NCBI GenBank assembly: GCA_910577935.1
Contig: CAJTOT010000010.1
Span: forward strand, 1 to 64,000
Reading direction: 5' to 3'
Length of the DNA: 64,000 nt
DNA from: an uncultured Hungatella sp.
Lineage (GTDB): Bacteria > Bacillota > Clostridia > Lachnospirales > Lachnospiraceae
Part shown: positions 52,651 through 62,065 of the stretch, piece after piece
Position numbering within the stretch: position 1 is the first letter of the stretch
How the letters are laid out: each line of letters starts with the position of its first letter
Program-made: the position numbers and the translations under genes
Notes under the pieces: model-generated
Databases searched by the model: none
Seen by the model: only the letters and a program-made list of their open reading frames with translations
What the model was told of the DNA's origin: nothing

Positions 52651-53622
52651 TTACTTCTTCATATGGGGGTCCACCGCATCCCGGAGCCCGTCCCCCAGGA
52701 AATTCAGCGCCAGCACCATAATCAGGATAGCCAGGCTGGGAAAGATCAGCATCCACGGGCTGGACGCGGCAAATGTCCTGGACTGGGACACCATCAGGCC
52801 CCAGCTGGAATCCGGGGGCTGGGTGCCCACTCCCAGGAAGCTCAGGTTGGCCTCGGACAAAATGGCGTCGGGAATATTCAAAGTGAACAGCACAATAAGG
52901 GAAGGAAGGCAGTTGGGAAGGATATGGCGGAACATGATCGTCCATTTCTTCACGCCCATGCCTCTGGCCGCCTCCACAAATTCCTGTTCCCGCAGGGACA
53001 AAGTCTGGGATCGGACGATTCTGGCCGTCCCCGCCCAGCCGATCATGGACAGGGCGATAAAGATATTGCTGGTGGTCGCCCCCAGAGTGTACATCACCAC
53101 CATGGCGAGCACGATGGAGGGAAATGCCAGGACAATGTCGGCCAGCCGCATGATCACCGCATCCAGCCGGCGGATGTACCCGGACACCATCCCCAGGACG
53201 ATGCCGATGGCCATGGAGATGGAGGTGGGAATCACCCCTACCAGCAGGGACACTCTTCCCCCGTAGAGAATCCTGGTGAAGATGTCTCTCCCCAGATCGT
53301 CGGTGCCGCACCAGTGGGCCTTGCTCGGAGGCTGAAGGCGCTCCACCAGATTGATGACATTAGGGTCATAGACGGTCAGCTTGTCCGCAAAAATAATGGC
53401 CAGAGCCATCACCGCCAGCACCACCGCGCTGGCTGCCGCCACTTTATTTTCCCTGCACATTCCAAGCAGCTTTGTCCTCATGGTGTCAGGCATGGGCATA
53501 TACTGCAGCTCTTCCTCTTCTATCTTCTGAACAGCCTCCAGGCGCTCCTGGGGAGAAAACTGTTCTTTTACTGAATCCACAGCCAGCCTGGCAGCCAGAG
53601 AGGCCGCCTGCTCAAATGTCGC
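52651..53622 (-). CDS. Oligopeptide ABC transporter permease (OppC/DppC type)
   Basis: A 323-residue permease from the ATG at 53622, behind GGGAGG. The frame upstream overlaps the OppB-type gene and is not used. A 70-residue soluble arm (DSVKEQFSPQERLEAVQKIE) precedes the first helix. The EAA loop that contacts the ATPases is seen in EFVEAARGMGVKKWTIMFRH. It has six helices, with the typical WCGTDDLGRDIFTRILYGG loop. It forms the channel with the OppB-type protein. Confidence 0.94.
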   Translation of the reverse strand, partial: ATFEQAASLAARLAVDSVKEQFSPQERLEAVQKIEEEELQYMPMPDTMRTKLLGMCRENKVAAASAVVLAVMALAIIFADKLTVYDPNVINLVERLQPPSKAHWCGTDDLGRDIFTRILYGGRVSLLVGVIPTSISMAIGIVLGMVSGYIRRLDAVIMRLADIVLAFPSIVLAMVVMYTLGATTSNIFIALSMIGWAGTARIVRSQTLSLREQEFVEAARGMGVKKWTIMFRHILPNCLPSLIVLFTLNIPDAILSEANLSFLGVGTQPPDSSWGLMVSQSRTFAASSPWMLIFPSLAILIMVLALNFLGDGLRDAVDPHMKK

Positions 53623-53626
53623 CATA

Positions 53627-54547
53627 TTATTTTCCTCCCTCCACACGTATTCTGGGATCGACCACGCTGTACAGAATATCCGCCACCAGGTTGCCGGCAA
53701 TGATCACCGCCGTGGTAAAGACAACGGTACCCTGGAGAAGGGGCATGTCCCTGCCGTTGATGGCGTCCACTGTCAGACGCCCGATGCCCGGAATACTGAA
53801 CAAGGTCTCCGTGATCACTGCTCCTGACAGCAGGGTAGATATCTGGATGGCCATCATGGTAATCACGGGAAGCAGGGAATTCTTCATGGCGTGCCCCAGG
53901 ATTACCGGCAGGGGAGCCAGCCCCTTGGCGCGGGCAGTCCTGATATAGTCGTCCTCGAGCACTTCTAGAAGGCTTGACCTGGTAAGCCTGGCGATGGTTC
54001 CCGCCGCGTTCCAGCCCAGCACCATGGCCGGAAGAATCAGGTGCAGGGGGGAGGCGAAGCCGGACACGGGAAGGATGCCGTTAAATATATTCTGGAGAAG
54101 CATCCCCACGGAGAAGGCCGGTATGGACACGCCGCACAGGGCAAAGCCCATAAAGAGGTGATCCACCAGAGAATTCTTCTTCACCGCCGAGATGATGCCT
54201 GCCGGAATCCCTACAATCCAGGACAGAACCGCCGCGCTGACCGCCAGGGTCAGAGTCTTTGGAAATGCGTTGGCGATCAGGGACGACACACTCCTCATCA
54301 GCTTGTAGGATGTGCCGAAATCCCCGTGAAGGGCATCCCACAGATACCAGACAAACCGGGTATACCACGGGTCATTGAGATGCATGGTCTCGCTGAGACG
54401 CTCGATCACATCCACTTTCACTTTTTCTCCCATCATCACCGTCAATGGGTCTCCCGGAACCACACTGAGCATGACAAAAATCAGAAATACAACGCCGATC
54501 AGCACCGGAACGGTCACTAATACCCGTTTGGCTATGTATTTTAACAT
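53627..54547 (-). CDS. Oligopeptide ABC transporter permease (OppB/DppB type)
   Basis: A 306-residue permease behind AAGGAGGAG. It starts MLKYIAKRVLVTVPVLIGVV. The EAA loop is DDYIRTARAKGLAPLPVILG with the HAMKN continuation. VVPGDPLTVMMGEK is the external loop of this family, and six helices are visible. It is separated from the substrate-binding protein by 125 bp without a terminator, and adjoins the OppC gene by four bases. It sits in the inner membrane. Confidence 0.95.
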   Translation of the reverse strand: MLKYIAKRVLVTVPVLIGVVFLIFVMLSVVPGDPLTVMMGEKVKVDVIERLSETMHLNDPWYTRFVWYLWDALHGDFGTSYKLMRSVSSLIANAFPKTLTLAVSAAVLSWIVGIPAGIISAVKKNSLVDHLFMGFALCGVSIPAFSVGMLLQNIFNGILPVSGFASPLHLILPAMVLGWNAAGTIARLTRSSLLEVLEDDYIRTARAKGLAPLPVILGHAMKNSLLPVITMMAIQISTLLSGAVITETLFSIPGIGRLTVDAINGRDMPLLQGTVVFTTAVIIAGNLVADILYSVVDPRIRVEGGK

Positions 54548-54672
54548 CTGCGCTCTCCTCCTTGGACATATATATGGAAGCTATGGGGGCAGCTGCCAAA
54601 AGGGCATAGCAGCCCATACCTGCTGCCTGTGAAAAAAGGCGGCTTAGATTGACCTCGCCGCCCACGATTGCT

Positions 54673-56382
54673 CTATCTCTCGATGGAAACTTTATAATAG
54701 GAAGTGTCGGTCCAGCCGTTCCACGGAATCCGGAAACCCTTCACCCAGTCCTGAACCACCACCACATGATCCATCTGGAACAGAGGGAACACCGCCGCTT
54801 CCTCCTGCACCATGGTGGTGTCGATCTTCTTGTACAGCTCCATGCGCTCGTCTTCGTCCACCATGGCTCTTCCGTCCTCCAGCCACTGGTACACATCGGT
54901 GTTCTTGTGGTTGATGGAGCGGGCCTTGGTATTCTTCTCGGTAAAGAAGGTGTAGAGGAAGTTATCCGGGTCGTTGAAATCAGCCCACCACACGGCTCTG
55001 GTCATGCCCAGCTTTCCCTCTCTCCTCTCCGAAAGGTACGCGGCCTCATCCATCTGCTTGATGGTAACATTGATTCCCACCTGACTGAGCATGGACTGAA
55101 CTACCTGGTTGATGGCCAGCGCATCCGGGTCATTGGTCTTCTGGTAGAGCTCTAAGTCACAGCCGTCCCCATAGCCTGCCTCCGCCAGCAGCGCCTTCGC
55201 CCCCTCCGGGTCATAGGGAATCTCCTCCGCCTCGTAGGAGCCCAGGACGCCGTCGGGAAGCATGGAGTTGACCACATGGCCCGCCCCGCTGTACATCTGG
55301 TCCAGGATAGTCTGACGGTCTATAGCCATGGAAATCGCCTTGCGGACCCTGACATCATCTGTAGGAGCCATGTCCAGATTAAACGCATAGAAATAGTTGC
55401 CTGCCTCCGGTCCTGTGACCAGATTGTCCTTGTAGGCGTCGTTGCCCATGAAGTACGCCAGCTGAGATGTGGAGCTGCTGAGATCCACAACATCCAGTTC
55501 CCCGTTCTCGTACATCAGCTTCTGGGTATTCTCGTCAGGAACCTGTATCAGCTCAATGCCGTCGATGTTCGCCGGTCCCTTGAAATAATCGTCATAGCGC
55601 GCCAGGGTGATCCTGTCGTTGAGCACCCAGTCGGTGATCATAAAGGGGCCGGTTCCCACAGTCACCGCCGGGTCGATTCCGAACTGATCCCCCGCCGCCT
55701 CTGTGGCCGCCCTGTTGTAGATGGAACAGGAAGGGGTGGCAAGGTTGGCAAGAAACGGCGCAAAAGGAACATCCAGCGTGATCTCCACCGTGTAATCGTC
55801 CAGCGCCTTCACGCCTTCCACTCCGTCCGCCTGTCCCTCAAGCATATCGGCCGCTCCCTTGATCATGCTGAAAAAGTCCGTGTTCAGGGCAGCCGTAGCC
55901 GGATTCATCATCCGCTCCACCGTATACACCACATCGTCCGCCGTAAATCCCGCTCCGTTGTGGAACGTCACGTCGTCGCGGAGATGAAAGGTATATACAA
56001 GCCCGTCATCGCTGATATCCCAGCTCTCGGCAAGGCTCGGCACGATGGTGGCAACGCCGTCCACCACCTCGCACTCCACCAGCCGGTCATAGATATTCAG
56101 CGGGACTACATAGAACTCCGTATCCTTCTGACAGTCCACTGTGGGAAATTCGTCATGCTCCGGGATATGGATCACATTTCCTCCCGCGGCTGCCGCGCCG
56201 CCGCTGCTCCCCGGCGCTCCCGAGCTCTCCCCGGCCGCTCCTGTTCCCGCCTGGGCCTGAGTCCCGCCAGCCTCCCCGGCAGCCGTGGTAGAAGCCGACC
56301 CGTCGTCAAATGCTGAACCGCAGCCTCCCAGCATGCTGACGGCAAGAGCCCCCGCCATCAGCAGAGATACGTATTTTTTCAT
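54673..56382 (-). CDS. Oligopeptide-binding lipoprotein (ABC substrate-binding, family 5)
   Basis: A 569-residue lipoprotein. The signal ends in the lipobox LGGC (MKKYVSLLMAGALAVSMLGG then Cys), after which a Ser/Gly/Ala-rich linker leads to the binding domain. Family 5 motifs are SLAESWDISDDGLVYTFHLR and DVTFHNGAGFTADDVVYTVE, with RVRKAISMAIDRQTILDQMY in the second lobe. It sits at the outer face of the membrane and delivers peptides, or perhaps nickel or sugars, to the OppB/C permeases. It is the first gene of the operon, with promoter and operator just upstream. Confidence 0.95.
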   Translation of the reverse strand: MKKYVSLLMAGALAVSMLGGCGSAFDDGSASTTAAGEAGGTQAQAGTGAAGESSGAPGSSGGAAAAGGNVIHIPEHDEFPTVDCQKDTEFYVVPLNIYDRLVECEVVDGVATIVPSLAESWDISDDGLVYTFHLRDDVTFHNGAGFTADDVVYTVERMMNPATAALNTDFFSMIKGAADMLEGQADGVEGVKALDDYTVEITLDVPFAPFLANLATPSCSIYNRAATEAAGDQFGIDPAVTVGTGPFMITDWVLNDRITLARYDDYFKGPANIDGIELIQVPDENTQKLMYENGELDVVDLSSSTSQLAYFMGNDAYKDNLVTGPEAGNYFYAFNLDMAPTDDVRVRKAISMAIDRQTILDQMYSGAGHVVNSMLPDGVLGSYEAEEIPYDPEGAKALLAEAGYGDGCDLELYQKTNDPDALAINQVVQSMLSQVGINVTIKQMDEAAYLSERREGKLGMTRAVWWADFNDPDNFLYTFFTEKNTKARSINHKNTDVYQWLEDGRAMVDEDERMELYKKIDTTMVQEEAAVFPLFQMDHVVVVQDWVKGFRIPWNGWTDTSYYKVSIER

Positions 56383-56404
56383 AATCCTGCCTCCTGTTTC
56401 TTAA

Positions 56405-56433
56405 TTTTTATGCCACTACACCGTGGTGTACAA
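56405..56433 (-). promoter_or_regulatory. Promoter of the oligopeptide operon with overlapping palindrome
   Basis: TTGTAC (56433-56428) and TAAAAA (56410-56405) are 17 bp apart on the minus strand. TACACC and GGTGTA (56417-56430) form a palindrome with a 2-bp gap that overlaps the -35 box, as expected of a repressor operator. The rest of 56462-56735 holds an unlikely 85-codon frame (ending at 56454) with no ribosome binding site. Confidence 0.5.
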
Positions 56434-56461
56434 AAAAAAGCATTAGAAACATTCTAATGCT
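56434..56461 (-). terminator. Terminator upstream of the oligopeptide operon
   Basis: AGCATTAGAA and TTCTAATGCT form a perfect 10-bp stem with a three-base loop, followed by eight T on the minus strand. It ends the exosortase transcript that comes from 56736, or a small one from the 56.5-56.7 kb stretch, and insulates the oligopeptide promoter. Confidence 0.85.
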
Positions 56462-56735
56462 CCCTCGCAATTATATCGCTCTCTATTATAAAATGATTTG
56501 TGGAACATTGCAACTGTTTTTTTGTGAAACCTACAGGTTGCAGCTCACATAACACGCCAAAGGCCTGCCTTCGGGAAGCGCGCAGGTTGGAACCCTCTAT
56601 TATTTCTTTTATCAGAGTACTTAACAGCAAATTCCAACCCCCGCATACAAACTCCGTTTTCAAGCAATCATGGCTTTTATTTACAGAGAAATTTTTAAAA
56701 ATCAATAACACTTCTTCTCAACATGTGGCAGAATG

Positions 56736-57569
56736 TCACCTGGTCTCCCGCTCCCGACTTCGCCGCAGCCTCCCGGTCATCCAGTGAATCCCCAGCACTG
56801 CCAGGCAGACCGTCACCAACAGCGCCGCATATTCCGTAAAATTTTCCCGGTTCCGCTCATACGCCCGGTTCAAAAAGGGAATTCCCAGCACCACAAAGAA
56901 ATACCAAAACACAGGAACCCCTATTCCCGGCCCCCTTCCGGCGTCGGCGCTTCCGGCCCTCTCCAGCCCGGCGCCTGCCAGCTCATAGATAAAGAGCAGG
57001 GAGGCAAAATACACCACAATCCCGATTACCGTGTGGAAGCGTTCCGGCGTCAGCCAGCCGCCGGTCCATGCTTCCGGCAGCCCCTCCGGAAGGCGGCGGG
57101 GGATGAAGATGGCACAGGCAATCCTGATGCCGTTGACAAATATTGTAAACACGTAGGAAAATCCAATGCTTCCCCCGGTCCACCCCAGCCGCCCTCTCAA
57201 AGCCTTCATATGGCGGACATATCCGAAGACAAGGGCGGCAATCACAATCATCATAAACTGGATTCCCGAGCAGGTGGAGGCGATGACAAACTGATACCCG
57301 TGGCTGACATAACCCCTTCCCGCCTGCCACGTGAACACGTCCCCGGTCAGGATTCCGGCCCACCGGGCGGTAGGCGCGAGAATCCATCTCAGGAGTTCCA
57401 CATCAACGCTGCTGTAGCGGTATTTGATGAGAAAGATAGTGAGGAGAGCCGCCAGATAACAGGGCCAGCTGCCTCTTATATCCGGGGCTTTTATACCTAT
57501 GGTTTTTTCGCCTGCAGCTTTTTCACCTGCAGTTTTTATACTTGCAGTACGGCTTTCTGCCACAATCAC
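56736..57569 (-). CDS. Exosortase-family Cys transpeptidase (exosortase K-like)
   Basis: A 277-residue membrane protein. A GTG at 57569 overlaps the stop of the VIT/vWA gene (GTGA) and has AAGGA just before it; a start at 57617 would overlap more and lacks a good site. There are about eight hydrophobic segments. The exosortase triad is visible: Cys100 in ASTCSGIQFM, Arg149 in FVNGIRIA, and His179 in TPERFHTVIG. These enzymes cleave C-terminal sorting signals at the membrane and attach the protein to another molecule. Translational coupling to the adjacent VIT/vWA gene makes that protein its likely substrate. Confidence 0.85.
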   Translation of the reverse strand: MIVAESRTASIKTAGEKAAGEKTIGIKAPDIRGSWPCYLAALLTIFLIKYRYSSVDVELLRWILAPTARWAGILTGDVFTWQAGRGYVSHGYQFVIASTCSGIQFMMIVIAALVFGYVRHMKALRGRLGWTGGSIGFSYVFTIFVNGIRIACAIFIPRRLPEGLPEAWTGGWLTPERFHTVIGIVVYFASLLFIYELAGAGLERAGSADAGRGPGIGVPVFWYFFVVLGIPFLNRAYERNRENFTEYAALLVTVCLAVLGIHWMTGRLRRSRERETR

Positions 57570-59617
57570 ATCATCCTTCTCTTCTGTATGCGCGCCCTGC
57601 GCAAAAGCGGGAGACACATAACCGCCGCAAGCATGAGAAGCAGGGCAATCTCCCCAGGCTCCGAGCCGGTAGTGTAGCCTCCATTGGACACGGACACGCC
57701 TAAAGCGTTCTCGGACACGCCTGAAGGAAGAGGCAGCGGCTGGTCTACATCGGCGCTGTCGCCATTCTCGTTGCGAACGATATCGAGAACCGCGACGAAG
57801 GAGGTGTACGGCGTCATCATGCTGTATTTGAGGCCGATATCCGTGATTTCTTTCTTCACATCCGGGTCGTCTCCCTTATTGTTCCCGTAGTCCGTCAGCA
57901 TTTCCACGCGGGTCCTGGCCCACAGATAGCGGATTGCGCCGGCGTCCTCTTTCACCGCCTCGCCGGTCACCGGAATCTCCTGCTCATAGTCCTGTCCGCC
58001 GGCTTTTCCTGTCAGCCGTATAGTTCCGGCAGGGTCCCCTTTCCATTTTCCAAAGAGCACAATAGGCCTCTGGGCGAAAAGTACCGGTATCTGTCCCGGC
58101 TCTGTGTCGTATGCCTCAAATCCCTCGTACTCCACCTGGATATCTGTCAGAAGAGGCGCCTCCACATATGTGCGGAAATATTCCGCCGCCTCTTTCGCGT
58201 CCTCGGAGTCGGTGACCACAAACTCCTCTCCCATGCCTGTCTTGGCGATGCCGTCGATGAGATAGCGGTTCACGGAACTTCCGATGCCGAAAGCAAAAAA
58301 GCTGGTATTATTGATATTTTCGCTGATAATTCCGAAAACTTCTTTTTCATCAGTCAGATATCCGTCTGTGATGATGATGACATTTCTGGCGCTGTCCTCC
58401 ACGGCGGGAACCGCGAGGGCTCCCCTGAGGGCCGGAGCCAGCATCGTTCCGCCGCCGCCTGTCTGCTCGTCGATGAAATCCAGGGCATCCTGGATGTTCT
58501 TCTGGGTGGCATCCAGGGATTTTCCCGATAATTTGTGAAATTCATTGGAAAACAGAATCACATTGAACCGGTCGGTCTCCTTCAGGCCGGACACCAGATC
58601 CCCGATCATCTCCTTGGCGGTGTCCAGGGGATAGCCCATCATGGAGCCGGATACATCCAGCACGAACAGATATTCCCTGGGCATAATCTCCTCGGGCTGT
58701 ACCCGCTCCGGCGGCTGCACCATCAGCATGAAATAATTTTCTTCCTCGCCTTCGTCCAGCACCAGGCCGCAGGACACTTCCTCGCCGGTCAGACGGTATT
58801 CCAGGATAAAATCCCGGTTCCCCGCAAACTGTTCCGGGTGGGCAAGCGTTACCTTTGCCGTAGCTGCCCCCGGCTCGGCCTCGTTGACAATCTCGTGGGA
58901 CTTGCACTCCAGGCTGCTGATGGGCACGCCCATGGAGAGATTTACCTGGATATCATATTTTCCATCCTCCACGGTTCCCTCCTTATAGTAAGGCGAAACC
59001 GCCCACTGATTGCTCGTCTCAGACTCCTTGTCCTCTTCCGGGGCGACAAAACGGGGCCCCGCCACGGTTGGGAACACGAACTGATACGTCCCTTCCCTGG
59101 GAGTGATCTGCTCCGTATAGTGAAGTTCAATGCGCACCTCGTCCCCAGGCATTATGTTGGCCACATCCATGGAAAATACATTGGGCCGCTTCTGTTCCAG
59201 AAGAGAAGCGCTCTTGCCCTCCTCCTTGGCCGTCTCGAACTCCTCCTTGGCCTCTTCCTTCTCCTTGATCTGAGCGGTCACCAGCTGGCTGCCGATCTGC
59301 ATGGTCATGCCGTGAATCGTGACACTGTCAGATGCCGGAAAGATGTAGCTGGCATTGACAGGCACTTCCCCCTGATTAGTATAAACCTGGGTCACATAAG
59401 TTTCCGCGATCACGCCGTTTATGTTGGTGTTTACCGATGTCTCCTTCAAAGGAAAACTGTCCACAGACGCGTCTTCACTGTCAATCCACAGATAGGGCGC
59501 CTGGACCTGCCCGTTGTCAGCCTCCGCAGCTTCCGCGCCGTAAGACGCCAGAGCGGGAGCTGCCAGAAGCATGGTCATGGACATCAAGATACACAGCCAA
59601 CTCTTTTTAGGTTTCAT
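57566..59617 (-). CDS. VIT/von Willebrand A secreted protein with sorting-signal-like tail
   Basis: A 683-residue protein from the ATG at 59617, eight bases after GGGGGAGG. A signal peptide (MKPKKSWLCILMSMTMLLAA) is followed by a VIT domain (about 40-170: NTNINGVIAETYVTQVYTNQ, PNVFSMDVANIMPGDEVRI). The vWA domain has the MIDAS motif FVLDVSGSMMG and TDGYLTDEKEVFG, which bind a divalent metal. The C-terminus reads TTGSEPGE, then a hydrophobic helix IALLLMLAAVMCLPLL and a basic RRARIQKRR tail, the tripartite pattern of PEP-CTERM or MSEP-CTERM signals. It is secreted, and probably processed by the exosortase encoded just downstream. Confidence 0.9.
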   Translation of the reverse strand: MKPKKSWLCILMSMTMLLAAPALASYGAEAAEADNGQVQAPYLWIDSEDASVDSFPLKETSVNTNINGVIAETYVTQVYTNQGEVPVNASYIFPASDSVTIHGMTMQIGSQLVTAQIKEKEEAKEEFETAKEEGKSASLLEQKRPNVFSMDVANIMPGDEVRIELHYTEQITPREGTYQFVFPTVAGPRFVAPEEDKESETSNQWAVSPYYKEGTVEDGKYDIQVNLSMGVPISSLECKSHEIVNEAEPGAATAKVTLAHPEQFAGNRDFILEYRLTGEEVSCGLVLDEGEEENYFMLMVQPPERVQPEEIMPREYLFVLDVSGSMMGYPLDTAKEMIGDLVSGLKETDRFNVILFSNEFHKLSGKSLDATQKNIQDALDFIDEQTGGGGTMLAPALRGALAVPAVEDSARNVIIITDGYLTDEKEVFGIISENINNTSFFAFGIGSSVNRYLIDGIAKTGMGEEFVVTDSEDAKEAAEYFRTYVEAPLLTDIQVEYEGFEAYDTEPGQIPVLFAQRPIVLFGKWKGDPAGTIRLTGKAGGQDYEQEIPVTGEAVKEDAGAIRYLWARTRVEMLTDYGNNKGDDPDVKKEITDIGLKYSMMTPYTSFVAVLDIVRNENGDSADVDQPLPLPSGVSENALGVSVSNGGYTTGSEPGEIALLLMLAAVMCLPLLRRARIQKRRMM

Positions 59618-59802
59618 TTCATTTGCCTCCCCCTTTTTCATAGACTTTTTTATGTTAATCTCATTGTATCACAACACAAAATAAGTAGAATGGGGGAAAT
59701 TTACAAATTTTTCTTAAATTTTTATGAAGATCGCAGGCGTCATCGACTCCCGCAGCTGCCGCCGCGCACGGGCATACACTCCTCTTTGGGCCTTCTCGGA
59801 TA

Positions 59803-61002
59803 TCAGCTCCGTCTCCCCGGATATTCCTCCCTCACAAACTTCTCCAGCACCGGGATAGAGCGCTTCACCTTCTCCGTATCGATGCAGTAAGCCATGCGGA
59901 AATGGCCGGGCACGCCGAAGTTGTCCGAGGGCACCAGAATCAGGTCGTATTTCTTAGCCTTCATGCAGAAAGCGCCGGCATCTTCTTCGAGAGCCCTGGG
60001 GAAGATGTAGAAGGTTCCTCCCGGCTTCACCACCTGGAACCCCATCCCCGTCAGGGCATCGTACAGAAGATTCATGTTGGTCTCATACACGGACAAATCG
60101 CTGGTCTGGCCGAGAACCTTTGCCACCGCCAGCTGCACGCTGGATGGCGGACAGTTGTGCCCGATTCCCCGGCTGATCTGACCGCACATCACGGCCAGCG
60201 CCTCCGCGTCCCTGCATCTGGGGTTCACCGCCACATAGCCGATGCGCTCCCCCGGCAGGCTCAGGCTCTTGGAAAAGGAGTAGCAGGAAATAGAGTTGTC
60301 ATAAAACTTTGACACATAGGGGGAATCGGCCCCCTCAAAGATGATCTCCCTGTAAGGCTCATCGCTGATGAGGAAAATGTCATGTCCATACTCCCTCTGT
60401 TTTCCCTCCAGGAAGTCCGCCAGCTTATGGATCGTCTCGGTGCTGTAGGCGACTCCCGACGGATTGTTGGGGGTATTGATAAGCACCGCCATGACTTTTT
60501 CACTCATCATCTGCTCCAGAGCCTGAAAATTAATCTGAAAATTCTCCATGTCCGCGGGAACCACCTTGAGAACCGCCCCGGACAGATTCACATAAGGCCC
60601 GTACTCTGGAAAATAGGGGGCAAATGTCAGAATCTCATCCCCAGGAGAAGTGACGCACCGGAACGCGTGGGCCAGGGCCCCGGCAGCGCCGGAAGCCATG
60701 AAGATGTGCTTCGCCTCGTAGTCCATGGCGAACCGGCTGTTCAGACTCTCCGCCACCGCCCTTCTGACGCTCTCGATTCCCAGGGAGGGACTGTAGCCGT
60801 GGACGGCCACCGGGTCCTCCTCCCTGAGAAGTTCAATCATTCCATCCGTATAATCCTGGGGACACGGCACACTGGGGTTGCCCAAACTGTAGTCGAATAC
60901 ATGGTCGTAGCCGATCTCCTGCCCCCGGGCCGTGGCATACTCACTCAGCTCCCGGATAATGGATTTTCCCTGGAGCATTTTTTTATAAGTTGTATTAATC
61001 AT
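59803..61002 (-). CDS. Class I/II PLP-dependent aminotransferase
   Basis: A 399-residue fold-type I aminotransferase behind GGAGGG. The catalytic Lys245 is in CYSFSKSLSLPGERIGY. YSLGNPSVPCP, VHGYSPSLGIESVRRAV and NTPNNPSGVAYS are the family landmarks, and ISDEPYREIIF carries the Asp and Tyr that hold PLP. Of the AspB/AAT group; the amino acid specificity is unresolved. It stands between the exosortase pair and the AT-rich defence-like block, on the same strand, without an obvious partner. Confidence 0.94.
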   Translation of the reverse strand: MINTTYKKMLQGKSIIRELSEYATARGQEIGYDHVFDYSLGNPSVPCPQDYTDGMIELLREEDPVAVHGYSPSLGIESVRRAVAESLNSRFAMDYEAKHIFMASGAAGALAHAFRCVTSPGDEILTFAPYFPEYGPYVNLSGAVLKVVPADMENFQINFQALEQMMSEKVMAVLINTPNNPSGVAYSTETIHKLADFLEGKQREYGHDIFLISDEPYREIIFEGADSPYVSKFYDNSISCYSFSKSLSLPGERIGYVAVNPRCRDAEALAVMCGQISRGIGHNCPPSSVQLAVAKVLGQTSDLSVYETNMNLLYDALTGMGFQVVKPGGTFYIFPRALEEDAGAFCMKAKKYDLILVPSDNFGVPGHFRMAYCIDTEKVKRSIPVLEKFVREEYPGRRS

Positions 61003-61110
61003 AGCAATCTCCCTCCTGTCTTTATTTACTCAGTTTATCACACAAATCAACGCTTCCGCTAAGACATCCCCTGGAAACCTCCCACACCTGCCTGAACAGA
61101 AACATCATTA

Positions 61111-62046
61111 TCAGATGGTTGGAAATTTGCCTGTCGGCAAGTGTTTCCCGATATACCCGACAATTCCCACTTTATGCTCTGCATCAGGAATAAAATGGAT
61201 TCTTCCCGGAAAATTACCTGCAAAGCTGATGTGCCAGGAAAAAAACTCTTCCTTGCCATAAGGCGTTCTGAATGTACGTAAACTGCGTAATTCTGTATTA
61301 TTCTCTACTGATTCCGATTCGCTCCGGCAGCCGTAGCCCACTTTGTCTTTCTCAAACTGCCCGTTGAAATTTTTAAAATAGTCCTCTAATATTTGAAGAC
61401 GTTTCATAATCATTTTAATATGTAGAGAAAGCCTGGCTTCTTCCAACTGCTTTTTTACACTATCACAAAACTGCAAATGCGGATAGAGCATGTCTCTTTT
61501 CTCCCATAACTCTTTGCCGGAAGAAACCATTGATATCAGCCTGCTTTTCTCTTTTTCACTCAGCCTGGCAACATGTTCTTCCAGGCAACAGTTCTCTACA
61601 GATACACACCTGTCCTCCTCTTCCAGGGATACATAGGAACCTTTAATTTCTGCCTCGGCCCATATTGGAGCAGTATTCATACTGACAACAAAACTCTCCC
61701 ACTCATATGCCGCCAGACAGCCCATTGCCTTTGTTTTTTTGTGCTCCCCCAGTTCAACCAGCAATTCACTTTCTAAAAAGTCCCTCTCCTGAATCAGCTG
61801 TTTTCTGTTAATTATTGTCCTAAAAAACGCCTTTTCCTGATGCGAGACATGTGAATCCTGAAGCCAGTCATGAATTGTATATCCTGTTGTCAATTCTCCT
61901 GTCATCAATTCCTCTGCATAGTAAAAATCCATATCCCCTTTTTCCCGAAATATTTTATTGCAGATTTTAAGAAATTGACTTATAATACTGTTTATTTCTT
62001 CTCGTTCTTTTATATTTCCATGTACCGACAGTTCATTTAATATCAT
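61111..62046 (-). CDS. Unrecognised protein of a putative defence module
   Basis: A 311-residue protein I do not recognise. ATG at 62046, with AGGGG some 12 bases upstream. Residues 1-200 are mostly helical and acidic (EREEINSIISQFLKICNKIF, ESELLVELGEHKKTKAMGCL). The C-terminal 60 residues (FFSWHISFAGNFPGRIHFIP, HKVGIVGYIGKHLPTGKFPT) are beta-rich and end in a pattern reminiscent of RelE-like toxin folds, but this is weak. It begins 19 bp after the DUF3696-type gene, and its AT-rich composition matches that gene. It may be the effector of the module. Confidence 0.7.
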   Translation of the reverse strand: MILNELSVHGNIKEREEINSIISQFLKICNKIFREKGDMDFYYAEELMTGELTTGYTIHDWLQDSHVSHQEKAFFRTIINRKQLIQERDFLESELLVELGEHKKTKAMGCLAAYEWESFVVSMNTAPIWAEAEIKGSYVSLEEEDRCVSVENCCLEEHVARLSEKEKSRLISMVSSGKELWEKRDMLYPHLQFCDSVKKQLEEARLSLHIKMIMKRLQILEDYFKNFNGQFEKDKVGYGCRSESESVENNTELRSLRTFRTPYGKEEFFSWHISFAGNFPGRIHFIPDAEHKVGIVGYIGKHLPTGKFPTI

Positions 62047-62065
62047 ATGTATCTGATTCCCCTGT

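Noticed and set aside
52613..53311. 232-codon frame within the OppC gene
   Set aside because: Out-of-frame shadow of the permease; Gly/His-rich with no start signal.
58535..59890. 451-codon plus-strand frame antisense to the VIT/vWA gene
   Set aside because: It is His/Arg/Leu-rich shadow sequence with no start signal, while the minus strand has clear VIT and vWA motifs.
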